A DNA stretch of 64,000 bases, from positions 43,137 through 107,136 of the forward strand of contig JAKAJO010000006.1 of the NCBI GenBank assembly GCA_021813745.1. Reading direction: 5' to 3'. The translations under genes and the position numbers were made by a program. The notes beneath the pieces were generated by a model, which saw nothing but the letters and a program-made list of their open reading frames with translations, was not told where the DNA came from and did no database searches. Each line of letters starts with the position of its first letter. The stretch's first letter is position 1. This document shows, piece by piece, positions 54,475 through 63,901 of this stretch. This DNA comes from Acidobacteriota bacterium. Its GTDB lineage: Bacteria > Acidobacteriota > Terriglobia > Terriglobales > Acidobacteriaceae.

Positions 54475-55445
54475 CTTGCCTCTGCACTTTGGCGGCTACA
54501 GGCATCACAGTGCAACGCAGGCGGCAGTGTTTGACGGAGATTCATCTCGCGCATCCGCTGCACCCGTGCGTCGAAGCAATGCATACATTCTCCGTCTCGC
54601 TGAACATCCCACAAATCAGCAAAGACGCGTCCCCGTTGCAGTCCTACACCATATTCAGCAGAAGCTTCCAGCTTTCTCAATTCTGGTGTAACAAACAATC
54701 CAGCGTCTGCGAGGGTTTCCATCGCGCCGTTCCTCCCACGGGTTGGTATCAGCGTGGCTACCTTCGCCCTGCACTCAAATGCAAAATCCAGCGAACGTTT
54801 CGCCCAGTGCAGTGATTCTTCTGCTTTCATGAAGGGCGGCTGCACAAGGATGAAAGCGCGCAGATCGATATCGCTTCTGCTCAAGAAATCTGCTCCAGCG
54901 GCAAACTGCTCGAGCGTCATGCGCTTATTCAACTTCTCCAGGACACCCGAATGCGCGGTCTCCAATCCCATGGCCACTTCGAGTCGCCCCGCGAGCAGAT
55001 CGCGAAACGTGAGGCATCGCTCACCCAGAAAAGCGGGGTGGCATTCCACAATCACGCGGTCATAATTGCGCACGAGCGATGCGATCGCTGTGTAATCTGC
55101 GGGGGGAATCGCGCGGGGATCGAAGAAGCTTCCGCTGTTATACAGCTTCACCGTGCGCGCTGCCTCAAGACGTCGCAATCCAAAGTCAATCTGTGCCGGA
55201 ATCGCTCCCGTCGAGACTGTTTTCAGCAGGGTATTACGCCACAGATCGCACATCACGCAACGAAAAGGACATTCCCGATTGCTCAAGAAAATTGTGGCCA
55301 CGGGTTCAACACGACGATCCGCCCCGCATTCTTCTTCTACAAAGTATGCGTACGGCTCGCGTTCACTCACGGCCGTGCGCTCCGATCGCTGGGCCAGAAC
55401 CCACCTGTCCCGCTCTGCTGCTTTCTGTGGATACACGAGCTTCAC
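54471..55445 (-). CDS. Radical SAM enzyme (RaSEA/MJ1486-like group)
   Basis: A 324-residue radical SAM protein with the cluster motif CPFRCVMCDLW (Cys at about 59, 63, 66 from this start). Other blocks are KLYNSGSFFDPRAIP, ECHPAFLGERCLTF and MGLETAHSGVLEKLN, which resemble the archaeosine-synthase beta-subunit group rather than classic RiPP maturases. Three further Cys (MHCFD, HCDAC) near the C-terminus could bind another cluster. I place the start at GTG 55445, preceded by GAGG that overlaps the AsnB-like stop. A GTG at 55505 in the same frame would add 20 residues. Confidence 0.8.
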   Translation of the reverse strand: MKLVYPQKAAERDRWVLAQRSERTAVSEREPYAYFVEEECGADRRVEPVATIFLSNRECPFRCVMCDLWRNTLLKTVSTGAIPAQIDFGLRRLEAARTVKLYNSGSFFDPRAIPPADYTAIASLVRNYDRVIVECHPAFLGERCLTFRDLLAGRLEVAMGLETAHSGVLEKLNKRMTLEQFAAGADFLSRSDIDLRAFILVQPPFMKAEESLHWAKRSLDFAFECRAKVATLIPTRGRNGAMETLADAGLFVTPELRKLEASAEYGVGLQRGRVFADLWDVQRDGECMHCFDARVQRMREMNLRQTLPPALHCDACSRQSAEAS

Positions 55446-55456
55446 ACTAATGGGCC

Positions 55457-56776
55457 TCAGAGATACATCGACAGGAATTTCCGGCGATACTCCGCTTCCC
55501 GCCACGGCAAACGGCTCTTCAGCGCATCTTTTGCAATGGCTCCGTGCTGAAAGCGTCGCTTTGGAAACACTGGCATTGTCATTCCTGTGATCGTTGCAAT
55601 TCCGCGCGCAACGATATCCCCTTTGAGCGCATAGAGCTTCTCTACGCTGTATTCTGTGAGCGTGATGAACGGAATCGCTTCAGCGATCGCGATCACATCC
55701 GGCCTCGTGAAGGGACTAAAACCTGCAAAGCCGAAGAAGTGCGCCGGCGCATAAGTGCGCGTGTAAGACCGGCTCAAGCCACCACTGTAGGTCAACGAAT
55801 GCTTGATTTTCCCAACGCCCCACCCTTCCTGGTAGAGCATCACGTTGTTCACCACGCTGCGAATGGTCAGTTCGGGATTCTCTTCAATAGGATAGTCCTT
55901 CAGGTTCTCGTCGCCTCCATCTCCGTCAAGCAGATACTTCCAGTCCGGGTACCGCTCGCAGATACCGCGGCAAAGCGCCACCGCCATTGTCGCCGACTCC
56001 ACGTCGAGCGATTTGTAGTCCTCCACGATGCGGATGGTTTCATCCGTGCTCAAGCAAGCTGGGTCCACTTCAATCGGCTCTAAGAACAATCCCATCCCTA
56101 GCGCATCCAGAAACGCATGCGCCTGCTGCACATCCGGTCCGCTGCCAAGATCGAGCACGAATGCTTTGAGCCGGCTCAGATTCATGCCCATCTGCTGCAT
56201 CACGAAATAGGCCGTCAGAAAGACGCTGCCACTGTCGATTCCACCCGAAAAGCAGACGCCAATCGGTTCCTGCTCTGGTATATGCTGCAGCCACTGTGAA
56301 ACTTCGTTTGCAAGCGCACCGATATAGGCCGCTCCAATGTCGTCCAGATTGGTCGAGAGTGAGGCGTAGGCGGGCGTAAAGAATCGCGTGTAGGTTGGAT
56401 CGGGGTCCGGGCAGCCAATCAGTTGAATCTCCACAATGTAGTGAGCAGGCACCATGCGCGTATAGCTGGGATGAAACTGTCCCTCCAGACCTTCGGCTTT
56501 GAGCCAGTTGTAAATTGCGTCGATGCGTGGCGCCACAATCAGGACGGGACCTTCCTGGCGCTTCGCCAGAAAATAACGCATAGGACGGTCGAGCGAGCGG
56601 GCCATTTTGACCGTCTTGCCCTCGCGCGCAACGAGTGCAAACGATCCGTGAATTGTTCGCACGGCATCGGCCTTTCCCGAATGCAGGCGCGCGCGCGCCT
56701 CCTCTACCGTAACGTTGAAGATCTGATTTGCTTCGGGGTCGGTGAGGTCAACCACGCGCTCTACGTAGTGGTCCAT
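55457..56776 (-). CDS. Asparagine synthetase-like protein lacking the N-terminal amidotransferase Cys
   Basis: A 439-residue homologue of AsnB. The C-terminal synthetase half is clear: ATP PP-loop VCFSGGIDSGSVF (about 175-185) and GDGGDENLKDYP. The N-terminal half has only a shortened glutaminase remnant (HGSFALVAREGKTVKMARSL) and no Cys at position 2, so it cannot use glutamine directly. Such proteins make amide or lactam bonds in lasso peptides and beta-lactams. GGAGG with 8-base spacing precedes the ATG. It leads the trio with the radical SAM and flavoenzyme genes. Confidence 0.85.
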   Translation of the reverse strand: MDHYVERVVDLTDPEANQIFNVTVEEARARLHSGKADAVRTIHGSFALVAREGKTVKMARSLDRPMRYFLAKRQEGPVLIVAPRIDAIYNWLKAEGLEGQFHPSYTRMVPAHYIVEIQLIGCPDPDPTYTRFFTPAYASLSTNLDDIGAAYIGALANEVSQWLQHIPEQEPIGVCFSGGIDSGSVFLTAYFVMQQMGMNLSRLKAFVLDLGSGPDVQQAHAFLDALGMGLFLEPIEVDPACLSTDETIRIVEDYKSLDVESATMAVALCRGICERYPDWKYLLDGDGGDENLKDYPIEENPELTIRSVVNNVMLYQEGWGVGKIKHSLTYSGGLSRSYTRTYAPAHFFGFAGFSPFTRPDVIAIAEAIPFITLTEYSVEKLYALKGDIVARGIATITGMTMPVFPKRRFQHGAIAKDALKSRLPWREAEYRRKFLSMYL

Positions 56777-57098
56777 TCTTAGGGCCTCCAGGGGATCTGT
56801 TTGTCATTCAGTGTACGCGCCTGAGCGATAAGAGTGGCGCTTGGCCGATCATGTACCTCTGAATTTCGCACGATTATGCGTGCGATGCTGGCGCATTATG
56901 GACCTCCACCTTTTGGATGAGTCCTGGCCCAACCAAAGCTCTCATGCTGATCGTCCCCCCGCGTCTCTACATTGAAGTGGCTGTCATTTAATCTGAAATC
57001 AAATAGGCGAAGGCGCTCAATTCCCGGCGGCTGAGTCCTGTAAAGTCGACGGCATTGCTTTCCCCGCAAGAGAATTAGCCATTCTTTGGAGGTCGAAA
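56777..57098. other. Divergent intergenic region (322 bases)
   Basis: It lies between the leftward AsnB-like trio and the rightward AlgE-like gene. It includes one 15-codon minus-strand frame with a strong ribosome site (56849-56896) and the GGAGG sites for both flanking genes. No longer coding frame is convincing. Confidence 0.5.
56849..56896 (-). CDS. Possible 15-residue leader peptide upstream of the AsnB-like gene
   Basis: ATG at 56896 (minus) is preceded by GGTGGAGG with a six-base spacer and encodes MRQHRTHNRAKFRGT, ending 72 bases before the AsnB-like gene. The ribosome site is stronger than that of many real genes here. The peptide is basic and has no similarity I recognise, so it may be a leader, a tiny precursor, or chance. 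Confidence 0.2.
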   Translation of the reverse strand: MRQHRTHNRAKFRGT

Positions 57099-58616
57099 TT
57101 GCAGATGAATCCCTTTCCGAAGGGCTCTTGTAACGTGCGCCAAACCATTTTCCGCGTTGCATTTCTTCCCATGGTGGCCTTAATGACTCTGGTCGTTCCC
57201 GTCGTTTTCGGACAAGGCCCTTCAAGCCATCCCGTCAAGGTATTCATCTACGATCGAACCCGTATGGATGCTTGGCAATGGGCTTCTGCACCCCCGGAGA
57301 CCAGTAGCTACGCCTATGTGCAAACCTTGCAGCGGCTGGGTATGACGCAGCAACTCCACAGATGGGATTGGGAGCTTGAACTCGCGCAGCCGACGATTCT
57401 AAGAGCACCGGACAACGCTGTTTCTCCAGTGACGGCTCAGGGGCAATTGGGCCTGGGCGGAACTTACTACGCGTCGAACGGCAACAATTCGTATCCCGTT
57501 GCTGCGTTTTTTAAGCAGGGATTTGCTCGCTTCGATGGTAAAGGCAAGAATCTTCGCATCGGCCGCTTCGAGTTCTTTGATGGCGCGGAGACGAAGCCTA
57601 GAAATCCTACCTTGGCATGGCTGCAAGCAAACCGTACTTCGAACCGGCTCATTAGCAACTTCGGTTTCACCAACGCTCAGCGCAGCTTCGACGGCTTGGA
57701 TGGACAGTGGCAACTGGGAAGCTGGAACGTAACCGCTATGGCGGCGCGAGCCGACCAGGGCGTGTTCAATATGAATGGCAATCCAGAACTGAATGTCGAT
57801 GTCCAATATCTGGCACTCACTCGAATGGAGGCGCGGCAGCATGTTTTGTGGCGTGCGTTCGCTATCGGCTATCACGACGGACGTACCGGAGTCACCAAGA
57901 CAGATAATCGGCCGTTGCCTATCCGCACGGCAGACCATGCCAACATCCGAATTGGTACATACGGCGGTAATTTGATCGCTGCTGTTCCCGCAGGTCCGGG
58001 ACAGTTCGACTTTGTATTCTGGGGCGCGGGCCAAAACGGGAGCTGGGGTCCGCAAAGCCACAAAGCGGGTGCTGTAGCACTTGAAGGTGGATACCAGTTT
58101 AGAAAACTTGCAACCGCTCCGTGGCTTCGCGGCGGCTGGTTCCGCTCAACCGGCGATAACAATCCGTCCGACGGAACGCACAACACGTTTTTCCAGCTTT
58201 TGCCCACCCCACGCCTTTATGCTCTTACGCCTTTCTACAACCTGATGAACAGCACTGATGATTTCGTGCAGCTGATCGACCGCCCGTCCAAGCGGCTGAA
58301 CCTTCGCTCGGATCTGCATTGGCTTCAGCTCACCTCTGGCAATGATCTGTGGTACTCGGGTGGAGGCGCCTTCGATAACAAGGTCTTCGGTTTCGCCGCA
58401 CATCCTTCGAATGGCGCAACATCCCTAGCTTCTGTCGCGGATATTAGCGCTGACTGGCAGACGTCGAGGAATATTAACCTCAACTTCTACTACGGTCATA
58501 CCTGGGGAAAAACTGTTATAGCGGCAACATACCCTACCAATCCGAATATGCAATTTGGGTATGTCGAGTTCGTCTACCATTGGAGTTCAGGCGCAGCTTC
58601 TGCGGCTAAGCAATAG
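57099..58616 (+). CDS. Alginate-export (AlgE)-family outer-membrane protein
   Basis: A 505-residue predicted 16- to 18-strand outer-membrane barrel, starting at TTG (57099-57101) with GGAGG six bases upstream; the ATG two codons on is spaced too far from it. The signal peptide spans about residues 17-38 (FLPMVALMTLVVPVVFG). Alternating aromatic strands (TYYASNGNNSYPVAAFFKQG, WQLGSWNVTAMAARAD, NLNFYYGHTWG) and the alginate-export domain text (LRIGRFEFFDGAE, LLPTPRLYALTPFYNLMN) support the family. Many acidobacterial members are not alginate-related, so the substrate is open. Confidence 0.8.
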   Translation: MQMNPFPKGSCNVRQTIFRVAFLPMVALMTLVVPVVFGQGPSSHPVKVFIYDRTRMDAWQWASAPPETSSYAYVQTLQRLGMTQQLHRWDWELELAQPTILRAPDNAVSPVTAQGQLGLGGTYYASNGNNSYPVAAFFKQGFARFDGKGKNLRIGRFEFFDGAETKPRNPTLAWLQANRTSNRLISNFGFTNAQRSFDGLDGQWQLGSWNVTAMAARADQGVFNMNGNPELNVDVQYLALTRMEARQHVLWRAFAIGYHDGRTGVTKTDNRPLPIRTADHANIRIGTYGGNLIAAVPAGPGQFDFVFWGAGQNGSWGPQSHKAGAVALEGGYQFRKLATAPWLRGGWFRSTGDNNPSDGTHNTFFQLLPTPRLYALTPFYNLMNSTDDFVQLIDRPSKRLNLRSDLHWLQLTSGNDLWYSGGGAFDNKVFGFAAHPSNGATSLASVADISADWQTSRNINLNFYYGHTWGKTVIAATYPTNPNMQFGYVEFVYHWSSGAASAAKQ

Positions 58617-58637
58617 GCGACACGAAACGATGAAGGC

Positions 58638-58667
58638 GAGAAGTGGCGCTCCTTGAAGCCACTTCTC
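58638..58667 (+). terminator. Hairpin after the AlgE-like gene
   Basis: GAGAAGTGGC and GCCACTTCTC pair perfectly (10 bp) around a 10-base loop, 22 bases after the stop codon. There is no T-run, so termination is uncertain. Confidence 0.4.
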
Positions 58668-58897
58668 ACCGCACGCGGAATGCTGACTTCCCCTCAGCAT
58701 TTCATTCACACGGCTCGCCTCGGTGCACTCGGTCAAAGTGTGCTCTGCCTTCGCGCCAAGGAGGAGGTGGTACATGTGATTAAGAGAAGGGTGTGATTCA
58801 GTCTCAATCATAAGTTCGATGAAGCCTTCATCCGTTTCGCTGGTGACAGAGTGTCAGATAAGTCGCCAAGATAGTTCACCAGAGCACTTTCCCGCTC

Positions 58898-60898
58898 GTG
58901 AGGTCTCCGTTGAATCGTTGTATTGTGAAGTGGCTCCGGTCGCGCGCTATTGTCGCTTTCCTTTTCCCGCTCGTCATTTGTGATGCATGTGTAGCGCGCG
59001 CACAAACACAACAATCCTCACAACCACCGCTCTACGGAGGGAATGCCGCATCGTCGCATACACAACAATCCGGGTCGGCGACGGGTGGCGTATTTGCTCC
59101 GGTACTTGACGCAGAAAACCGGCCCATCACCGCCGGAGGATTTGTGAAGGATGGCCCAGTAATCTTTAAGGACATCTCACAACAAGCTGGTCTCACCACG
59201 TGGAAGCATGTGATGGGCACGCCCCAGAAGGCATACATCCTTGAAACCATCGGATCCGGCGTAGCACTTCTTGACTACGACCATGATGGCTGGCTTGATA
59301 TCTACATTGTTAACGGCTCGACCTTCGACGCAGAACAGGGCAAGGCGACACCCCCCCATGCGGCACTCTTCCACAACAATCATGACGGTACGTTTACCAA
59401 CGTTGCTGAACAGGCTGGCGTGACGAACGATCGATGGGGATTCGGAGTTGCAGTGGGTGACTTCGATAATGACGGCTGGCCTGACCTCTATGTAGCCAAT
59501 TATGGCAAGAATCGCCTCTACCACAACAATCATGATGGCACGTTCACCGACGTTGCCGAGAAGGCTGGCGTGACCCTTGGAAACTGGTCGACGGGTCCAA
59601 GCTTTGGAGACTATGACGGAGATGGGCGCCTCGACCTCTTTGTTCCAGGCTATGTGCATTGGGACATGAATAATCTTCCGCTTTCGGGTAACAAGGCAGT
59701 GGGATATGCCAATTGCTCGTTTCGAGGAGCCCAGACAATGTGCGGTCCGCGTGGCCTTCCGGGAGAGCCGGATCACCTCTTCCACAACAATGGCGACGGC
59801 ACATTCACTGATGTAAGCGAGGTAGCAGGCGTAAGTGACAAGCGCCATTACTATGGCTTTTCCTCTACATTTGTCGACATCGATAATGATGGCAAAGTAG
59901 ATCTTATTGTGACAGATGACTCTTCACCTAATTATCTTTACATCAACAAAGGGAATGGCGCGTTTGATGATTCAAGCTACTACTCAGGGTTTGCTCTGAA
60001 TCAGGATGCGCGAGAGACGGCGTCCATGGGACTGGCGGTGGGGGATTACCGCAACAATGGACGACTGGATCTGTACACCACAACATTCTCTGACGACTAC
60101 AAGACTCTGTATCGTAATGACGGCGATGCCAACTTCGTCGACATCACGCCCGAGATGGGAATGGCAGAGCCGACGTATCCATTCCTTAGCTGGGGAACAG
60201 AGTTCTTCGACTATGACAACGACGGTTGGAAGGATCTGATGTTTGTCGCTGGTCATGTCTATCCACAAGTAGATCAGCACAACTGGGGCACTTCGTGGGC
60301 TGAGCGACCATTGCTCTTTCATAATGTCAATCACGGACAGAAATTTGAATTAATGCCGGCTGTACTCGGCACCGGGTTAAGTGATGTCCTACCTGCACGT
60401 GGAGCTGCATTCGGAGATCTTTTCAACAATGGCAAGATTGATGTGGTCATTAACTGCATTGACCATACTCCCGTGCTACTTCAAAACGTGACGAACAATA
60501 CCAACCATTGGGTGGGTCTGAGTTTGATCGGAGGGCCCAAGAGCCCACGTGATGCGATTGGTTCGACGGTGTACCTGACTGCTGGAGGACTTCGCCAACG
60601 TGGCGACGTGATGAGTGGGGGGAGCTTCGAATCCTCAAACGATTTTCGTCTGCACTTTGGAATTGGTCAGGCCACGACGGTCGACAAGGTAGAGGTTCGC
60701 TGGCCCGATGACGTGAAGGAGTCCTATCAGCTGCCCGGAGTGGACCGCTACTACGTGATCAAAGAAGGCAAGGGTCTAGTCCCAAGCGTCTATGACGGCA
60801 TCGCTGCGGGGGTGTCCCGAGGGGCGCCGACGTTAAGCCAATCCACGCAGAAGTCCAGATCCGCAGAAGGTATCTCTAGGTCTGTCAATGTCCACTAG
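58898..60898 (+). CDS. CRTAC1-type secreted protein (FG-GAP/VCBS repeats plus ASPIC/UnbV)
   Basis: A 666-residue exported protein with a signal peptide (to about residue 35, SRAIVAFLFPLVICDACVARA). VCBS repeats are numerous (DYDHDGWLDIYIVNG, DFDNDGWPDLYVANYG, DYDGDGRLDLFVPGY, DIDNDGKVDLIVTDD), with three near-repeat modules of the form HNN(H/G)DGTFT(N/D)V that are also visible as DNA similarity. The C-terminal ASPIC/UnbV block is IGGPKSPRDAIGSTV with HFGIGQATTVDKVEVRWPDD. It overlaps the pentaheme cytochrome gene by 11 bases. Confidence 0.9.
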   Translation: MRSPLNRCIVKWLRSRAIVAFLFPLVICDACVARAQTQQSSQPPLYGGNAASSHTQQSGSATGGVFAPVLDAENRPITAGGFVKDGPVIFKDISQQAGLTTWKHVMGTPQKAYILETIGSGVALLDYDHDGWLDIYIVNGSTFDAEQGKATPPHAALFHNNHDGTFTNVAEQAGVTNDRWGFGVAVGDFDNDGWPDLYVANYGKNRLYHNNHDGTFTDVAEKAGVTLGNWSTGPSFGDYDGDGRLDLFVPGYVHWDMNNLPLSGNKAVGYANCSFRGAQTMCGPRGLPGEPDHLFHNNGDGTFTDVSEVAGVSDKRHYYGFSSTFVDIDNDGKVDLIVTDDSSPNYLYINKGNGAFDDSSYYSGFALNQDARETASMGLAVGDYRNNGRLDLYTTTFSDDYKTLYRNDGDANFVDITPEMGMAEPTYPFLSWGTEFFDYDNDGWKDLMFVAGHVYPQVDQHNWGTSWAERPLLFHNVNHGQKFELMPAVLGTGLSDVLPARGAAFGDLFNNGKIDVVINCIDHTPVLLQNVTNNTNHWVGLSLIGGPKSPRDAIGSTVYLTAGGLRQRGDVMSGGSFESSNDFRLHFGIGQATTVDKVEVRWPDDVKESYQLPGVDRYYVIKEGKGLVPSVYDGIAAGVSRGAPTLSQSTQKSRSAEGISRSVNVH

Positions 60899-63212
60899 TA
60901 AGCCATTATTAAGCAGGCGGATATTCCGAGGGGTTTTCTTGCTTGCAATGACTTTGCTGAGCTGCGTTGGTTCGTTTGCCAATGGGCAAGTGGACGCCAA
61001 GCAACAGCAATCCTCATCGCAGAGTGCCCTTGCAAGCGAAATACCCCAGCACGCAGGATCTTTGTCCGAGATGGCGCTCAAGGCTGAAGCACGTCAAAAG
61101 GCGGATCGCGAGGCGTATAACGCAAAAATTCAGTCTTCTTACGATTTCCACTTTGGCAAGGATCATCCTTTCACGCCGGGTAACATCACGTTGGAGGGAA
61201 AGGGGTTTATTCAGCCAGGTGCTTTTCCAACAGCAGAGTACTGTGGGACATGCCACCAAGAGGCTTATACGCAATGGCGCCAGTCGCTCCATTCCAATTC
61301 ATTTCGCACGCCATTCTACCGTACGAGCGTCAACATACTGCTCCGTGACCCAAAGCGCGGTATAGCGTTTGCGCGTCATTGCGATAGTTGCCATAATCCT
61401 GTGGCTGTATTGAGCGGGGGGCTCACGGCAGATTCCAAAGTGGACCGCATCATGATGGATTCGGACGGGCTGACTTGCATGACGTGTCATTCCGCTGTGA
61501 GCCTGAATTCGACCGAGGGGAATGCCAGCCTGACCATCGGAATTCCCTCTGTCATGGTGGATGAAAATGGAAACAGGATTCCCGGGCAGGTTCCTTTTTC
61601 GGAAATCATGAAATACCCTGAGCGCCACTCGCGCGCCGTAATGCACGACTTTCTGCATTCCGCATCCTTTTGTGCCGCATGCCATAAGGCGAATCTTCCA
61701 GCGACACTCAACAACTACAAGTTCATTCGCGCCTTTACCGCATACGATGAATGGCAGCAGTCAAAGTTCTCTCACCAAAATCCACTGAACTTCTACGCCG
61801 CCGACTTTACTTCGTGCCAAGGCTGTCATATGAAGCGAGAGAAGGTGCAGCTTGAAGAGTATGGCGCCAAGAATGGAGCCTTAGCATCGCACCGCTGGCT
61901 CGCCGGGAATACTGCGGTTCCTTTCTATTACGGTTATGACGCGCAACTCCAGAAGACAATTGACTTCCTGCGTTCAGGGAATTACCTCAATATCGATATT
62001 TTCGGTCTTCGCATTGCAGGCGAAGACAAGTTGATTGCACCTCTAGGCAGCACATCGTTCAACCTCAAGCCCAATAGCACTGTCGAGGCATACGTCGTCA
62101 TCCAGAATAAAAATATCGGGCACTCCCTCATTCCGGAAGTGCGCGATCTCTATGAAGCGTGGGTGGAATTTACCGTCAAGGACTTGAGTGGCAGGGAGAT
62201 TTATCATAGTGGGTTTCTTAAGCCCGACGGCACGCTCGATCCTGGGGCACACAGCTTCACCAATCGTCCTGTAACTGGCAATGGTGAGTTTGTTGATAAC
62301 CACGAGGTATGGACCATTCACTCGGTCGCCTATGACAACACCATTCAGGCTGGTCGGTCAGTGCTGGTTCGTTATCAGTTCAAACTGCCAAAAGACTTGA
62401 ACGGACCCATTTCGGTAACTGCCCAGGTCAATTATCGGCATTTTCGGCAAAGTTACCTGAATCACGTATTTGGTAAGGACCATCCAGCATATCCAGTAGT
62501 AGTAATTGCATCGAGGATGCGCACGTTACAGATTGGGGACAACATGCCGGAGTCTCCAAATCCGGCGGACAACCCAGACTGGATGCGTTGGAACAATCTC
62601 GGCATAGCATTGCTCGATGAGCTTCAATACGCCGAGTCAGTCGCAGCATTCACAGAAGTGATCAAAAGTCGCTACAACTACGCGGATGGTTACATCAACA
62701 TAGCTGTTGCGGAGATCTTATGGGAGAAGTATGATTCCGCGCGGACTGCCATTCGTAGGGCGCTCACACTCGATTCCGGCAGTGCACGCGCCTTGTATTA
62801 TGACGGACTTCTGCAGCGACGTACAGGTGACGTAGACAGAGAAATCGACGATTTTCAGAAGGTCGTCTCGATGTATCCGGACTCTCGAGATGCACGTCGT
62901 GAACTAGGAATTGCCTACTATCGACAGGATAACCCAAAGGCAGCCTTAGAGCAGTTTGAGGCACTCCAGAAAATCGATCCGGATGACCTTGCGGCGCACT
63001 ACAACCTTTCAATTGTGTACCGTCGTGAAGGGATGAGGGAGAAAGCCGCCGAGGAGCAGGCGATGTTTGTGGACGAGAAAGTAGATCCGGGGGCGCCGAC
63101 GTATTCGTTGAATTATTTGCGCGGACATCCAGAGATCTCCAACGAGAGCATTCCTTGGCACGTGCACTCAGAGTTCTCATCTGACAGTAGAGAAGTTGAA
63201 CATGAACGTTAA
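60888..63212 (+). CDS. Pentaheme cytochrome c with C-terminal TPRs (cytochrome c554-like)
   Basis: A 774-residue exported protein. The signal segment is RRIFRGVFLLAMTLLSCVGSFANG. Five heme-binding motifs occur at residues 119-123 (CGTCH), 165-169 (CDSCH), 197-201 (CMTCH), 262-266 (CAACH) and 310-314 (CQGCH). A beta-rich middle domain follows, and then TPRs (about 560-730: NNLGIALLDELQYAESVAAF, SGSARALYYDGLLQRRTGD). Cytochrome c554/c-prime domains with TPRs are common in acidobacteria. Coupling to a CRTAC1 gene suggests a shared periplasmic complex. Electron donor and acceptor are unknown. Confidence 0.9.
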   Translation: MSTSKPLLSRRIFRGVFLLAMTLLSCVGSFANGQVDAKQQQSSSQSALASEIPQHAGSLSEMALKAEARQKADREAYNAKIQSSYDFHFGKDHPFTPGNITLEGKGFIQPGAFPTAEYCGTCHQEAYTQWRQSLHSNSFRTPFYRTSVNILLRDPKRGIAFARHCDSCHNPVAVLSGGLTADSKVDRIMMDSDGLTCMTCHSAVSLNSTEGNASLTIGIPSVMVDENGNRIPGQVPFSEIMKYPERHSRAVMHDFLHSASFCAACHKANLPATLNNYKFIRAFTAYDEWQQSKFSHQNPLNFYAADFTSCQGCHMKREKVQLEEYGAKNGALASHRWLAGNTAVPFYYGYDAQLQKTIDFLRSGNYLNIDIFGLRIAGEDKLIAPLGSTSFNLKPNSTVEAYVVIQNKNIGHSLIPEVRDLYEAWVEFTVKDLSGREIYHSGFLKPDGTLDPGAHSFTNRPVTGNGEFVDNHEVWTIHSVAYDNTIQAGRSVLVRYQFKLPKDLNGPISVTAQVNYRHFRQSYLNHVFGKDHPAYPVVVIASRMRTLQIGDNMPESPNPADNPDWMRWNNLGIALLDELQYAESVAAFTEVIKSRYNYADGYINIAVAEILWEKYDSARTAIRRALTLDSGSARALYYDGLLQRRTGDVDREIDDFQKVVSMYPDSRDARRELGIAYYRQDNPKAALEQFEALQKIDPDDLAAHYNLSIVYRREGMREKAAEEQAMFVDEKVDPGAPTYSLNYLRGHPEISNESIPWHVHSEFSSDSREVEHER

Positions 63213-63729
63213 ACTCCGTCATGACTGCAAGCTGCAGGCATATCATCTTGCCGTTCTCGCCGCCTTCGTCTTAAGTGCCTGCACCATTGCTCATTCTCAG
63301 GACACTTGCCCATGGATGAATGAAGCCACCGCCTCGGATTTGCTCGGCGCCGACGTAAATGGGGCAGTCGCTGGCGGTCCTGCAGATTCGCTTTCTTGCA
63401 CTTTTACCGGGAGAACTGGACAGGGTGAGCGCACACTGCAGATCACGGTTGGAGTTGCGAGTGACGCACACGCAGAGTACCTTATAAGCCTTAAGCGTTC
63501 ATGCCACTCAGCAAAGCAGAATCTGAATGCCATTGGTAATGAGGCGGTAACATGCCCGATTCTCCATCGCAAATTGGTGATGGGAGAGAGGGCGGTTGGT
63601 CGCGTGCGAAATGAAGTCTTCTTCATTTCGATCGGAACTTCTATTCAAAATGATCCGATTCTCACACCGGCGATGCTTGCGATGAAAATAGATGCCGCTA
63701 CGGAGCAAGTGGCAGGGAATCTCTTCTAA
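63202..63729 (+). CDS. Small secreted protein or lipoprotein of unknown function
   Basis: A 175-residue protein. The N-terminal KLQAYHLAVLAAFVLSACTI has a lipobox-like VLSAC, so it is a lipoprotein or is cleaved by signal peptidase I nearby. The mature part has five further Cys (DTCPW, SLSCTF, RSCHS, VTCPIL). The ATG at 63202 overlaps the cytochrome gene by 11 bases; a TTG two codons earlier is a weaker alternative. I recognise no family; a regular spacing of Cys hints at disulfides. Confidence 0.6.
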   Translation: MNVKLRHDCKLQAYHLAVLAAFVLSACTIAHSQDTCPWMNEATASDLLGADVNGAVAGGPADSLSCTFTGRTGQGERTLQITVGVASDAHAEYLISLKRSCHSAKQNLNAIGNEAVTCPILHRKLVMGERAVGRVRNEVFFISIGTSIQNDPILTPAMLAMKIDAATEQVAGNLF

Positions 63730-63874
63730 GACTGGTCATTGTTTAGGGCGTGGGGAAGGCAAAAGCTATCAGACCGTGCGTGCTCTGCGCTTGTGAATGA
63801 AGGGAAGTCACGCGCAATTGTACTCTTACATTCGGGAGTTAACTTCAGCTTGCCTTCCCGCTTCGCCTTCACCC

Positions 63875-63901
63875 TGAGGTGGTCCCGGTAGTTTGGACAG
63901 G
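63875..63901 (+). mobile_element. Possible terminal inverted repeat of an IS3-family element
   Basis: TGAGGTGGTCCCGG followed by TAGTTTGGACAGG resembles the ends of IS3-family elements (TG-N-GTGG-CCC, then TTTGGACA). The element itself would lie mostly beyond the right edge. No transposase frame is visible in the last 100 bases. Confidence 0.25.
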
